A stretch of 64,000 nt of DNA from Erythrobacter tepidarius (lineage in GTDB: Bacteria; Pseudomonadota; Alphaproteobacteria; Sphingomonadales; Sphingomonadaceae): assembly GCF_002155695.1 (NCBI RefSeq), contig NZ_MUYJ01000001.1, positions 308,826 to 372,825 on the forward strand, in the 5' to 3' direction. This document shows positions 37,697 through 46,117 of this stretch, piece after piece. Under the pieces are notes generated by a model. That model was given only the letters and a program-made list of their open reading frames with translations. It was not told the origin of the DNA and made no database searches. The position numbers were made by a program, and so were the translations under genes. The first letter of the stretch is position 1. Every line of letters starts with the position of its first letter.

Positions 37697-38635
37697 ATGA
37701 CCATCCTCGCCATTTCCGGCCTCATCCGACCGATGCTCGAACCCCGCCTGCCCGAGGGCCTTGATGTGCGCTGGTTCATGTCTGCCGAAGAGGCGCTCGC
37801 CGCGGTGGCCGAGGCTGAGATCGGCTGGTTCGACATGAACGACAAGGAGGCGATGGCCCAAACCCTGCGCGCGGCAAAGAAGCTTAAATGGCTCAACTCG
37901 ATTTATGCCGGGCTCGATTTCCTGCCGATGGACGTGCTGATCGAGCGTGGCATTACCGTGACCAACGGGGCGGGGATCAACGCGATCACCATCGCCGAAT
38001 ATGTCGTGATGGGGATGCTCACCATCGCCAAGGGCTATCGCGAGGTCGTGCGCGCGCAGGACCGCCGCGAATGGCTGTTCGATTCGCCCGGCAAGCGCGA
38101 ACTGGCAGGCTCGAAGGCGCTGCTCTTGGGCTATGGTGCGATCGGCAGGCTGATCAAGCCGCGGCTTGAAGCCTTCGATGTCGAGGTCAGCGTCGTGCGC
38201 CGTTCGGGCGGCGAGGGCACCTTGCGGCCCGACGAATGGCGCGCCCGGCTTGGCGCGTTCGACTGGGTGATCCTGGCCGTTCCCGCCACGCCCGAGACCG
38301 AAGGCATGATCGGGGCGGCAGAGCTGGCGGCGATGAAGTCCGACGCCGTCATCGTCAACATCGCGCGCGGCAGCGTGATCGACCAGCCGGCGCTGGTCGA
38401 GGCATTGGCGGACAAGCGGATCGGCGGGGCCTTCCTCGATGTCACCACGCCCGAACCGCTCCCCGCCGATCATCCGCTGTGGTCGTTGCCCAACGCGCAC
38501 ATAACGATGCACCTTTCGGGCCGCGCGCAGGACAAGATGTTCCAGCGATCCGGCGAGCGGTTCCTCGAAAACTTGCGCAGGTATCTGCGCGGAGAGCCGG
38601 TCGCGCCGGTGTTCGATCCGCGGCGCGGATACTGA
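37697..38635 (+). CDS. D-2-hydroxyacid dehydrogenase family protein
   Basis: A 312-aa NAD(P)-dependent dehydrogenase. The dinucleotide loop is LLGYGAIGRL (145-150), the substrate-site Arg is in NIARGSVIDQ, and the catalytic region is TTPEPLPADHPLWSLP then NAHITMHLSG with the His. It probably reduces or oxidises a 2-keto/2-hydroxyacid such as glyoxylate, hydroxypyruvate or a branched 2-ketoacid. GAAAGAGAG precedes the ATG at 37697. Same strand as the ThDP enzyme and ALDH, so a shared pathway is plausible. Confidence 0.87.
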   Translation: MTILAISGLIRPMLEPRLPEGLDVRWFMSAEEALAAVAEAEIGWFDMNDKEAMAQTLRAAKKLKWLNSIYAGLDFLPMDVLIERGITVTNGAGINAITIAEYVVMGMLTIAKGYREVVRAQDRREWLFDSPGKRELAGSKALLLGYGAIGRLIKPRLEAFDVEVSVVRRSGGEGTLRPDEWRARLGAFDWVILAVPATPETEGMIGAAELAAMKSDAVIVNIARGSVIDQPALVEALADKRIGGAFLDVTTPEPLPADHPLWSLPNAHITMHLSGRAQDKMFQRSGERFLENLRRYLRGEPVAPVFDPRRGY

Positions 38636-38803
38636 ACCGACCGCGCCGTTTGGTGGATTGGCGCTTTTCTGCAATACTGTCTGAGGGCCTTGCGCCATCA
38701 CGGCGCGGCCATGGTGCTGGGCTATCCGCAAGGGGGCGGGTGGCCAGCGGCTGGCGGCGGCGCGCCTGCGCGTCCAGAAGGCAGTTGGGGGGAATTGCGC
38801 GAC

Positions 38804-40462
38804 ATGAGCCACACCAAGAAAGCGTCTGACGTGTTTGTCGAATGTCTCGAAGCGGAAGGCTGCGAGTATATTTTCGGCGTCCCGGGGGAAGAAAACCTCG
38901 ATTTGCTCGACTCGCTCAGCCGGTCGAAACAGATCAAGCTGATCCTCACCCGGCACGAACAGGGCGCAGGCTTCATGGCCGCGACCTATGGCCGCCATAC
39001 CGGCAAGACCGGCGTGTGCCTCGCCACGCTCGGGCCGGGCGCGACCAATTTCGTGACATCGGCGGCCTATGCCCAGCTTGGCGGGATGCCGGTGCTGATG
39101 ATCACCGGCCAGAAGCCGATCAAGAAATCCAAGCAGGGCCGATTCCAGATCGTCGACATCGTTTCGCTGATGAAGCCGATCACCAAATATGCGATCCAGA
39201 TCGCCGCCGGCGATAACATTCCCAGCCGCGTGCGCGAGGCCTATCGCCTTGCCGAGGAGGAAAAGCCCGGCGCCACCTTGATCGAACTGCCCGAGGATAT
39301 CGCGGAAGAAGCCACCACCAACTGGAAGCCGCTGCCCAAGAGCATCGCGCGCCGTCCCAGCGCCGAGCCCAAGGCCGTGCGTGCCGCGGTCAAGGCGATC
39401 GAGAACGCCAAGAACCCGGTGCTCGTCATCGGCGCAGGCGCGAACCGCAAGCTGTGCGGGCGGATGCTTGAACAATTCGTCGAAAAAACCGGGATTCCCT
39501 TCCTCACCACCCAGATGGGCAAGGGGGTGATCGACGAGCGGCACCCCAAGTTCATCGGCTGCGCGGCGCTGTCGGCCGGGGATTTCGTCCATCGCGCGGT
39601 CGAAGCGGCGGACTGCATCATCAATGTCGGCCACGACGTGATCGAAAAGCCGCCCTTCTTCATGCAGGACAATGGCGTGACCGTGATCCACGTCTCGACC
39701 CGCACGGCAGAAGTCGATCCGGTCTATTTCCCGCAGATCGAGGTGATCGGCGATATCGCCAACGCTATCTGGCAGATGAAGGAAGACATCAGCCCCAACC
39801 GCAGCTGGGATTTCAGCCACATGCTGGCCTATCACCAGGCCGAGGTCGAACATACCAGCAAGCTTGCCGCCGATACCCGCTTTCCGATCTTCCCGCCGCA
39901 CCTTGTCCAGCAGGTGCGCGACGCAATGCCCCACGACGGGATCATCTGCCTCGACAACGGGGTGTATAAAATCTGGTTCGCGCGCGGCTACACCGCCTAC
40001 CTCCCCAACACCGTCCTGCTCGACAATGCGCTCGCGACGATGGGCGCGGGCCTGCCGAGCGCGATGATGAGCGCGATGCTCTACCCGGAGCGCAAGGTAA
40101 TGGCGATCTGCGGCGATGGCGGGTTCATGATGAACAGCCAGGAGATGGAGACCGCGGTGCGCCTCGGGCTCAACCTCACCGTGCTGATCCTGCGCGATGA
40201 TGCCTACGGGATGATTCGCTGGAAGCAGGCCAATATGGGGTTTGCCGATTTCGGGCTGACCTATGGCAATCCGGACTATGTCAAATATGCCGAAAGCTAC
40301 GGCGCGATCGGCCACCGGGTGAGCTCGTCCGATCACCTGCGCGAACTGCTCGCCCACTGCCGCGACACGCCGGGAGTGCATCTGATCGACTGCCCGGTGG
40401 ATTACAGCGAGAACGACCAGATCCTGAACAAGGACATCAAGCGGCTTTCGAGGGAGTTGTGA
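38804..40462 (+). CDS. ThDP-dependent enzyme, acetolactate-synthase-like
   Basis: A 552-aa thiamine-diphosphate enzyme. The catalytic Glu is E52 in TRHEQGAGFMA, the ThDP/Mg motif begins GDG at 437-439 (ICGDGGFMMNSQEMETAVRL), and the middle domain is AHAS-like. The closest assignment by eye is the acetolactate synthase large subunit (AlsS/IlvB-like), but no small regulatory subunit is present and the neighbour is an aldehyde dehydrogenase, so another 2-ketoacid decarboxylase or carboligase is possible. The ATG at 38804 has GGGGGGA 8-14 nt upstream; the longer frame is unrelated. Confidence 0.85.
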   Translation: MSHTKKASDVFVECLEAEGCEYIFGVPGEENLDLLDSLSRSKQIKLILTRHEQGAGFMAATYGRHTGKTGVCLATLGPGATNFVTSAAYAQLGGMPVLMITGQKPIKKSKQGRFQIVDIVSLMKPITKYAIQIAAGDNIPSRVREAYRLAEEEKPGATLIELPEDIAEEATTNWKPLPKSIARRPSAEPKAVRAAVKAIENAKNPVLVIGAGANRKLCGRMLEQFVEKTGIPFLTTQMGKGVIDERHPKFIGCAALSAGDFVHRAVEAADCIINVGHDVIEKPPFFMQDNGVTVIHVSTRTAEVDPVYFPQIEVIGDIANAIWQMKEDISPNRSWDFSHMLAYHQAEVEHTSKLAADTRFPIFPPHLVQQVRDAMPHDGIICLDNGVYKIWFARGYTAYLPNTVLLDNALATMGAGLPSAMMSAMLYPERKVMAICGDGGFMMNSQEMETAVRLGLNLTVLILRDDAYGMIRWKQANMGFADFGLTYGNPDYVKYAESYGAIGHRVSSSDHLRELLAHCRDTPGVHLIDCPVDYSENDQILNKDIKRLSREL

Positions 40463-40489
40463 TCGCCGGTCAGGGAAAGGACATGTGTC

Positions 40490-41866
40490 ATGCATGAAGT
40501 GTGCAATCCCTTCGACCTGTCGGTGATCGGTTCTGTGCCGACGGATGACTGGGACGCGGTGGATGCGGCGCTTGACCGCGCCTATCGCCTCGCCCGCGAC
40601 CGCAGCCAGTGGAAGAAGCCGCACCAGCGTGCCGCGATCCTGCACCGGGCTTGTGCGATCATGAAGGCGCGGCGCGATCATCTCGCCTTCCAGATCGCCA
40701 ATGAAGGCGGCAAGCCGCTGATCGACGCGCGGGTCGAGGTCGACCGGGCGATCAACGGGATGGAACTGTGCATCCACGAGATCGGATCACAGCGAGGCAC
40801 CGAGATCCCGATGGGGCTGACCGCGGCGGGTGATGGCCGGCTGGCCTGGACCACGCGCGAGCCGATTGGCGTGGTGGTGGCGGTTTCGGCCTTCAACCAC
40901 CCGCTGAACCTGATCGTCCATCAGGTCGCTCCGGCCGTGGCGATGGGCTGTCCGGTGATCGTCAAGCCCTCGGCCGATACCCCGCTGTCGTGCTTCGAAT
41001 TCGTCGCCATCCTGCACGAGGCGGGGCTGGAGCCGGGCTGGGCACGGGCGGTGCTGCCGCCGCGCGATGTCTCCGAACGTATGGTGAGCGATCCGCGGGT
41101 CGCCTTCTTCAGTTTTATCGGCTCGGCGGGCGTGGGCTGGTCGCTGCGCTCCAAACTGGCCCCCGGCACGCGCTGCGCGCTCGAGCATGGCGGGGTCGCG
41201 CCGGTGATCGTCGATCCCAGCGCCGATCTCGATCTCGCCGTGCCGGCCATCACCAAGGGCGGGTTCTACCATTCGGGGCAGGTCTGCGTCTCGGTGCAGC
41301 GGGTGTTCGCCGATGCCGCGATCGTCGACGAGCTGTCTGCGCGCCTGGCGGCGGCGGCGCGCGCCCTGAAAGTCGGCAATGCAATCCACGAGGATACCGA
41401 TTGCGGGCCCCTTATCCGCCCCAGAGAGGTCGCGCGTGTTGCCCGATGGATCGACGAGGCGCGCGCCGGCGGCGCGCAGATCCTGTGCGGCGGGGAGAAG
41501 CTGTCGGATACCACCTATGCGCCGACCGTGCTGCTCAACCCGTCACCCGATGCGACGATTTCGCGCAACGAGGTGTTCGGCCCGGCAGTTTGCGTCTATT
41601 CCTATACCGATATCGACGCGGCGCTCGCGCAGGCCAACGCGCTCGATGTGGCGTTTCAGGCGGCGATCTTCACCAATGATCTGGGACGCGCGATGCACAC
41701 CTTTCGCAACATCGATGCCTCCGCGGTGATGGTGAATGACCACACCGCCTTCCGCACTGACTGGATGCCCTTTGCGGGCCTGCGCACTTCGGGCCACGGG
41801 GTAGGGGGCATTCCTTATACTTGCCACGAGATGACCATCGAGAAGATGATCGTGATCAGAGGGTGA
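40490..41866 (+). CDS. aldehyde dehydrogenase family protein
   Basis: A 458-aa NAD(P)-dependent ALDH. The catalytic Cys is C266 in GGFYHSGQVCVSVQR, the general-base Glu is E232 in CALEHGG, and the NAD region is VVVAVSAFNHPLNLIVHQVA and NEVFGPAVCVYSY. The EHGG variant (more often ELGG) is a small oddity. It follows the ThDP enzyme by 27 nt on the same strand and may oxidise the aldehyde product of that enzyme. Substrate unknown. It is convergent with the next gene across a nested inverted repeat. Confidence 0.9.
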   Translation: MHEVCNPFDLSVIGSVPTDDWDAVDAALDRAYRLARDRSQWKKPHQRAAILHRACAIMKARRDHLAFQIANEGGKPLIDARVEVDRAINGMELCIHEIGSQRGTEIPMGLTAAGDGRLAWTTREPIGVVVAVSAFNHPLNLIVHQVAPAVAMGCPVIVKPSADTPLSCFEFVAILHEAGLEPGWARAVLPPRDVSERMVSDPRVAFFSFIGSAGVGWSLRSKLAPGTRCALEHGGVAPVIVDPSADLDLAVPAITKGGFYHSGQVCVSVQRVFADAAIVDELSARLAAAARALKVGNAIHEDTDCGPLIRPREVARVARWIDEARAGGAQILCGGEKLSDTTYAPTVLLNPSPDATISRNEVFGPAVCVYSYTDIDAALAQANALDVAFQAAIFTNDLGRAMHTFRNIDASAVMVNDHTAFRTDWMPFAGLRTSGHGVGGIPYTCHEMTIEKMIVIRG

Positions 41867-41984
41867 GGGGAGGTTCGGGCCGAAGGTCCGCAAGCGCGCC
41901 CGCAGCTGCACCGCAGCGAAGCGGAGGAGCTGCACCGGAGATGCAGGACCGCAGGGGCCTGCGGAAGCCCGGAAAACTCACCCC
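41861..41984. repeat. 124-bp nested inverted repeat between convergent genes
   Basis: Successive arms fold onto each other: GGGTGAG (41861) with CTCACCC (41978), TTCGGGC (41874) with GCCCGGA (41967), GGTCC (41885) with GGACC (41946), GCAGCT (41902) with AGCTGC (41928), and innermost CCGC / GCGG. A side hairpin GCAGGGGCCTGC lies at 41951-41962. It contains both gene ends (ALDH and the minus-strand gene at 41978). It is probably a bidirectional transcription-end structure; the T runs are poor. Confidence 0.62.
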
Positions 41985-42388
41985 TCCTCCAGCAGCAGCA
42001 GGACGGCCGTGACTTCAAGCCGCTCCATCGCGCCGAAGCGATGATCGACCTTGGTGATGGTGGCATCGGCGACCAGCTGGCCGGGCAGGACGAATTCGTG
42101 ATCGGGCAGGCGCTCGATCAGCTCTTCCCCGCCGGCCACTGCCTCGGGGCCGCAGAATTCCAGCACCACCTCGTGCCGCGTGCCGGAGAAGGTGATCGAG
42201 GCCCAGGCCTTTTCCTCATGAGCAAGCACGGTGCCATGGCCCTGCGCCAGCGCAGCGAGCGCAGCGCGCACGCGGTCGGCGGTGGTGCGGCGCGGGCGGA
42301 AGGTGGCGGCGAGCGATTTCACCTCGATCGCATCGAGATCGGCAAAGGCATGGGCGAAAGGATCGCGGTGGCTCTCGGTCAGCATCAT
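41978..42388 (-). CDS. hypothetical protein, conserved-looking
   Basis: A 136-aa soluble protein, predicted without a signal peptide. Visible blocks: DAIEVKSLAATFRPRRTTAD, TVLAHEEKAWASITFSGTRH, EVVLEFCGPEAVAGGEELIE and VADATITKVDHRFGAMERLE. The pattern is a mixed alpha/beta fold, and I do not recognise the family. The start overlaps the stop of the upstream small gene by four bases (ATGA). The two probably form a unit divergent from the S24 regulator. Confidence 0.65.
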   Translation of the reverse strand: MMLTESHRDPFAHAFADLDAIEVKSLAATFRPRRTTADRVRAALAALAQGHGTVLAHEEKAWASITFSGTRHEVVLEFCGPEAVAGGEELIERLPDHEFVLPGQLVADATITKVDHRFGAMERLEVTAVLLLLEEG

Positions 42389-42588
42389 GCGATCTCCTTC
42401 TGTTCAGCCGCAGCGCGATCGGCATAGCCCTGCATCCAGGCGCGGGTGCGCAGCTCGGTTTCGCGCCGGGGGGTGCGCCCCATGCGCAGGTCGAGCACAA
42501 AGCGCGGATCATGCGCGGCGAGCCGCCCGAACTTGGTGGCGGGCAGGTTGTACGTCCGCAAAAAGGTTTCGATTGTTCGCAGCAGCAT
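42385..42588 (-). CDS. small predicted DNA-binding protein
   Basis: A 67-aa protein with a helix-turn-helix-like pattern (FLRTYNLPATKFGRLAAHDP then RFVLDLRMGRTPRRETELRT), resembling small single-HTH proteins; I cannot name the family. The start is ATG 42588 with a perfect GGAGGT ribosome site 8 nt upstream. It is transcribed away from the S24 regulator and precedes the 136-aa gene by an overlap. Its position opposite a repressor gene suggests it could belong to the same regulatory unit. Confidence 0.55.
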   Translation of the reverse strand: MLLRTIETFLRTYNLPATKFGRLAAHDPRFVLDLRMGRTPRRETELRTRAWMQGYADRAAAEQKEIA

Positions 42589-42671
42589 GGTTTGACCTCC
42601 GTTTGGGCGTATTGGCGGTGGCATCGAAACCGGGCGAATCGCCCGATGTTCCTGATATGTTTCACTGCATT

Positions 42672-42705
42672 TCCTACTTGTCTAGGAAAAATCCTACGTG
42701 TAGGA
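42672..42705. promoter_or_regulatory. two palindromic operators at the S24 regulator promoter
   Basis: TCCTACTTGTCTAGGA (42672-42687; TCCTA/TAGGA arms) and TCCTACGTGTAGGA (42692-42705; perfect 6-2-6 palindrome) share the TCCTA half-site, with centres 19 bp apart. The second overlaps a likely -10 (TATAT) and ends 7 nt before the ATG, leaving little room for a Shine-Dalgarno sequence. Autoregulation by the S24 protein is the simplest reading. Confidence 0.65.
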
Positions 42706-42712
42706 TATATTC

Positions 42713-43390
42713 ATGGTTACCCCCTCTCAAAACCCCGCCCGAAACCTTGATGGACCGCGTGCGCGGCTGCTGGAATTGTCGCGTGACAGGGGGGTCAGCC
42801 TTGCCGCTCTATCTGAGATGCTTGGACGGAATCCATCCTATCTCCAGCAATTCATTCGCAAAGGTTCGCCCCGCAAGCTGGAGGAGCAGGACCGCGCGAC
42901 GCTCGCGCGGTTCTTCGGAGTCAACGAGGACGAGCTGCGCGAGCCGCAGGAAAAATCCTATGAAAGGACCGCTGGGCGGGATGCCGGGGCGTGGTTGGAG
43001 GTGCCGCGGCTCGATGTCGGCGCCGCCGCCGGGGCAGGGCGCGTGGCAGGCGCCGAGGCTGCCTTCGACACCTTCCGTTTCTCGCGCCGCTGGCTGGCGG
43101 AGCAGGGGCTGGAAAACGCCCGGCTCTGCGCGATCCGGGTCGAGGGGGACTCAATGGAGCCGCTGCTCAACGACGGCGACGAAATCCTCGTCGATTGCAG
43201 CCCCCGTCCGTTCCGCGACGGCATCCATGTGGTGCGTGTGGATGATGCGCTGATGGTCAAGCGTGTCGCCAGCGCCGGGCCGGGGCGGATCGCGCTCTTG
43301 TCGCAGAACCTCGCCTATCCGCCGGTCGAAGTGGCTACGGACGCGGTGACGATCATCGGCCGGGTTGTGTGGAAGGGGGGGAAGATTTAA
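42713..43390 (+). CDS. XRE-HTH / S24 peptidase-type regulator
   Basis: A 225-aa LexA/CI-like regulator. An N-terminal helix-turn-helix (SRDRGVSLAALSEMLGRNPS) is followed by a linker and a C-terminal S24 domain with the serine S147 in VEGDSMEPLL and lysine K183 in ALMVKRV. The classic Ala-Gly cleavage site is not obvious, although RVAGAEAAF (linker) is a candidate, so damage-induced self-cleavage is uncertain. The ATG at 42713 is only 7 nt after an operator. Such genes can be prophage repressors or resident stress regulators; no phage genes are nearby. Confidence 0.82.
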   Translation: MVTPSQNPARNLDGPRARLLELSRDRGVSLAALSEMLGRNPSYLQQFIRKGSPRKLEEQDRATLARFFGVNEDELREPQEKSYERTAGRDAGAWLEVPRLDVGAAAGAGRVAGAEAAFDTFRFSRRWLAEQGLENARLCAIRVEGDSMEPLLNDGDEILVDCSPRPFRDGIHVVRVDDALMVKRVASAGPGRIALLSQNLAYPPVEVATDAVTIIGRVVWKGGKI

Positions 43391-43400
43391 GCCCGCACCC

Positions 43401-44078
43401 ATGACCGACCAAACCACGCCTCCAGCCAAGCTTCCCATGCGCGCCGCGATAATTCCGGTGACGCCGCTCCAGCAGAACTGCTCGCTGATCTGGTGCACCA
43501 GGACGATGAAAGGCGCGCTGGTCGATCCCGGCGGGGATCTCGATAATTTGAAGCAGGCCGTCGCCAAGGCGGGCGTTAGCCTCGAAAAGCTGCTCGTCAC
43601 CCACGGGCACCTTGATCATTGCGGGCAGACCGGGATGCTGGCTGAAGAGCTGGGCCTGCCGATCGAGGGCCCGCATGAGGATGACCGGTTCTGGATCGAC
43701 CGATTGGACGAAGACGGCCAGCGCTGGGGGATGGTCGCCAAGAGCTTCACGCCAACCCGCTGGCTCAAGCACGGCGACACGGTAAAGGTGGGCGAATTGA
43801 CGCTCGACGTGATCCACTGCCCCGGTCACACCCCCGGCCACGTGGTGTTCTACCACGCACCCAGCCGCTTCGCGATTGTCGGCGACGTGCTGTTCCAAGG
43901 GAGCATCGGCCGCACCGACTTCCCGCGCGGCAATCATCAGGATCTGATCAATTCGATTACCCAGCGCCTCTGGCCGCTTGGCGAGGACGTGACGTTCATC
44001 CCCGGCCACGGCCCGACCAGCACCTTCGGGCGCGAGCGCAAGACCAATGCGTTTGTGAGCGATTACGCGCTTTCCTGA
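43401..44078 (+). CDS. MBL-fold hydrolase (glyoxalase II-like)
   Basis: A 225-aa metallo-beta-lactamase-fold hydrolase. The metal site is THGHLDHCG, then HCPGHTPGHVVFYH, GDVLFQGSIGRTDF and PGHGPTSTFGRE, a YcbL/type II glyoxalase-like arrangement; likely substrates are thioesters such as S-lactoylglutathione. The start ATG at 43401 lies 10 nt after the S24 regulator's stop, and the two may be co-transcribed. It ends at a strong GC hairpin. Confidence 0.85.
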   Translation: MTDQTTPPAKLPMRAAIIPVTPLQQNCSLIWCTRTMKGALVDPGGDLDNLKQAVAKAGVSLEKLLVTHGHLDHCGQTGMLAEELGLPIEGPHEDDRFWIDRLDEDGQRWGMVAKSFTPTRWLKHGDTVKVGELTLDVIHCPGHTPGHVVFYHAPSRFAIVGDVLFQGSIGRTDFPRGNHQDLINSITQRLWPLGEDVTFIPGHGPTSTFGRERKTNAFVSDYALS

Positions 44079-44081
44079 TTG

Positions 44082-44104
44082 CGACCCCGCCTCGCACGGG
44101 GTCG
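44082..44104 (+). terminator. GC hairpin after the MBL hydrolase
   Basis: A perfect 8-bp stem CGACCCCG / CGGGGTCG with a 7-nt loop, 4 nt after the MBL stop. There is no T run, so intrinsic termination would be weak unless helped by Rho. Confidence 0.5.
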
Positions 44105-44181
44105 TCCCTGGTGCCGTTCCTCCGCTGCGCTACGGGCACTTGCGGGCGGCCGGTCGGCCTTGCGGCCCTTGCTTCGGCCGA

Positions 44182-44577
44182 TCACATCACCCCCGCGCTT
44201 GCCAGCGCCGCCACCACCGCGAGTCCCAGCAGGGTCAGCATCGTCACCAGCGTGCCGACCATTCGGCCCCAGCCCCAGTTGCCGCCGTCCATGCCGAAGC
44301 CGTGCAACACCCGGCCGATGAAATAGGCGGCCGCTACATAGGCCAGCCAGAAGCTGCCCGCGCCGGCCAGTTCGATCGCGGCGATCAGCACCAGCACGAA
44401 AGCGGTGTTCTCGACATAGTTGAGCTGGGCGCGCATCCGCCGCTGGAGCGCCTCGCTCCCACCGTCGCCGACGCTGATGCCGAGCGCGCGGCGTACTGCG
44501 CCGATGCGGATCGATAGCCAGAGGTTGAGCACGGCGGCCGCGGCAGCAGCAGCGAGGGTTACGGGAAGCACGGTCAT
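44182..44577 (-). CDS. MAPEG family membrane protein
   Basis: A 131-aa integral membrane protein with four hydrophobic segments, matching the MAPEG fold (microsomal GST-like, glutathione-dependent peroxidase or transferase activity). Key stretch: RRMRAQLNYVENTAFVLVLI with the conserved Asn/Glu, then GRVLHGFGM. The substrate is unknown. It is convergent with the MBL gene and divergent from rpmF. Confidence 0.82.
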   Translation of the reverse strand: MTVLPVTLAAAAAAAVLNLWLSIRIGAVRRALGISVGDGGSEALQRRMRAQLNYVENTAFVLVLIAAIELAGAGSFWLAYVAAAYFIGRVLHGFGMDGGNWGWGRMVGTLVTMLTLLGLAVVAALASAGVM

Positions 44578-44630
44578 TGACGAAATCCCCTTGATGGTCC
44601 GCGCCTCTGACTAGGCTGGCCCGAGTCGGG

Positions 44631-44658
44631 TTGCAACGCGCGATTTTTCCGCTATAGC
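44631..44658 (+). promoter_or_regulatory. sigma-70-type promoter for rpmF operon
   Basis: TTGCAA (44631-44636) and TATAGC (44653-44658) with a 16-bp spacer, a form typical of alphaproteobacterial housekeeping promoters. A start near 44665 would leave a leader of about 150 nt before rpmF. Confidence 0.65.
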
Positions 44659-44680
44659 GCGCGCCTTCCCGCCGCTGCTG

Positions 44681-44731
44681 GGCAAGGAAAACCCGCAACT
44701 GCTTGTTGCTTGTGCGCGCGCGCTCCTTGCC
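44681..44731 (+). promoter_or_regulatory. structured leader of rpmF mRNA
   Basis: The 8-nt arms GGCAAGGA (44681-44688) and TCCTTGCC (44724-44731) enclose a smaller GCAA / TTGC hairpin. A second possible stem (GGCGC...GCGCC-like, around 44757-44795) lies before the ribosome site GAGGAATT. Autogenous or growth-rate control of ribosomal-protein genes often uses such leaders; function here is inference. Confidence 0.4.
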
Positions 44732-44816
44732 GTAAGGGCGGCCTTCGAGAATCGCAGGCGCACCCATTTGATCGGTGGTGGCGCGCACGTTGTTTATTTG
44801 AGGAATTGGTGCCGCC

Positions 44817-44993
44817 ATGGCTGTCCCCAAGAGAAAAGTATCGCCTTCCCGTCGTGGCATGCGGCGTTCGCATGATGCTCTCAAGGTCGAGGCGTTTCAC
44901 GAATGCCCGAACTGCGGTGAGCTGAAGCGCCCGCACAACATCTGCGGCCACTGCGGCTACTACAACGGTCGTCAGGTTATCGCCGTCGGCTGA
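44817..44993 (+). CDS. rpmF: ribosomal protein L32
   Basis: A 58-aa protein of the large ribosomal subunit. [20 protein letters not shown] is the L32 N-terminus, and [18 protein letters not shown] is its four-Cys zinc ribbon. It is too short for simple ORF calling. It leads the conserved rpmF-plsX-fabH-ihfA-merR group; plsX begins 38 nt downstream. Confidence 0.97.
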   Translation: MAVPKRKVSPSRRGMRRSHDALKVEAFHECPNCGELKRPHNICGHCGYYNGRQVIAVG

Positions 44994-45031
44994 TTGCCGC
45001 TGGCCCCAAAGATAGACCGGAGAGGAACACC

Positions 45032-46117
45032 ATGAGCCTGCCGCGTATCGCTGTCGATGCGATGGGCGGTGATGAAGGTGTGCGCGTGATGGTCGAAGGT
45101 GCGGCGCTCGCCCGCCGCCGGCACGACGAGTTCAAGTTCCTGCTGGTGGGTGACGAGCCGCGCATCGCCGCCGCGCTCGACAACCACCCGAACCTGCGCA
45201 GAGCATCCGAAATCCTCCACTGCGACGGCGTCGTGGGCGGCGACGAGCTGCCCAGCCGCGCGATCCGCCGCGCCAAGACCACCAGCATGGGGCTTGCCGT
45301 CAATGCCGTGAAGACCGGCGATGCTGGGGCTGCGGTCAGCGCAGGCAATACCGGGGCGCTGATGGCGATGAGCAAGATCGCGCTTCGCACCATGCCGGGG
45401 ATCGATCGCCCGGCGCTCGCCGCGATCATGCCGACCTTGCAGGAGCATGACGTGGTGATGCTCGATCTCGGCGCCAATACCGAGGCCGATGCGCGCAACC
45501 TGGCCCAGTTCGCGGTGATGGGTGCGGCCTATTCGCGGATCGTCAACGGTTTCGACAAGCCGGTTGTGCGGCTGCTCAACATCGGCACCGAGGAAATCAA
45601 GGGCACCGAGGAACTGCGCGATGCGGCGGCCATGCTCACTGCGGCTTCGGCCGGTGGCGGTCTGGCGCTGCACTTCGACGGCTTCGTCGAAAGCGACAAG
45701 ATCAACCGCGGCGAGACCCATGTGGTGGTGACTGACGGGTTTTCCGGCAATATCGCGCTCAAGGCGATCGAGGGTTCGGCGCGCTTCGTCACCGATCTGC
45801 TGCGGCAGGCCTTCACCTCCTCGCTGCGCTCGAAGATCGGCTTTCTGGTTTCGCGCCCGGCGACCGAGCTGCTCAGGCATCATCTCGATCCCAACAACCA
45901 CAATGGCGCGGTGTTCCTCGGTCTGAACGGCGTGGTGGTCAAGAGCCACGGCAGCGCCAATGCCAAGGGCGTCGCCAATGCGGTTGCGGTGGCCGCACGC
46001 CTGCTCAAGAACAAGCTGACCGAGCGGATCGCGCATGACCTGGCCGAACTCGGACAGGAAGCCTTCGCCCACGGTGGCAATGGCCGCAGCACCAAGAGCA
46101 GTGAGGCCGAGGCGTGA
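45032..46117 (+). CDS. plsX: phosphate acyltransferase PlsX
   Basis: Converts acyl-ACP to acyl-phosphate at the membrane, feeding PlsY in phospholipid synthesis. The 361-aa protein has [60 protein letters not shown] and [19 protein letters not shown]. Its stop overlaps the fabH GTG start. Confidence 0.97.
   Translation: MSLPRIAVDAMGGDEGVRVMVEGAALARRRHDEFKFLLVGDEPRIAAALDNHPNLRRASEILHCDGVVGGDELPSRAIRRAKTTSMGLAVNAVKTGDAGAAVSAGNTGALMAMSKIALRTMPGIDRPALAAIMPTLQEHDVVMLDLGANTEADARNLAQFAVMGAAYSRIVNGFDKPVVRLLNIGTEEIKGTEELRDAAAMLTAASAGGGLALHFDGFVESDKINRGETHVVVTDGFSGNIALKAIEGSARFVTDLLRQAFTSSLRSKIGFLVSRPATELLRHHLDPNNHNGAVFLGLNGVVVKSHGSANAKGVANAVAVAARLLKNKLTERIAHDLAELGQEAFAHGGNGRSTKSSEAEA

Noticed and set aside
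42657..42672. Second parS-like sequence TGTTTCACTGCATTTC
   Set aside because: Only one half matches; the other arm is unrelated.
42713..43390. Prophage at the S24 regulator
   Set aside because: No integrase, phage structural genes or attachment repeats lie around it.
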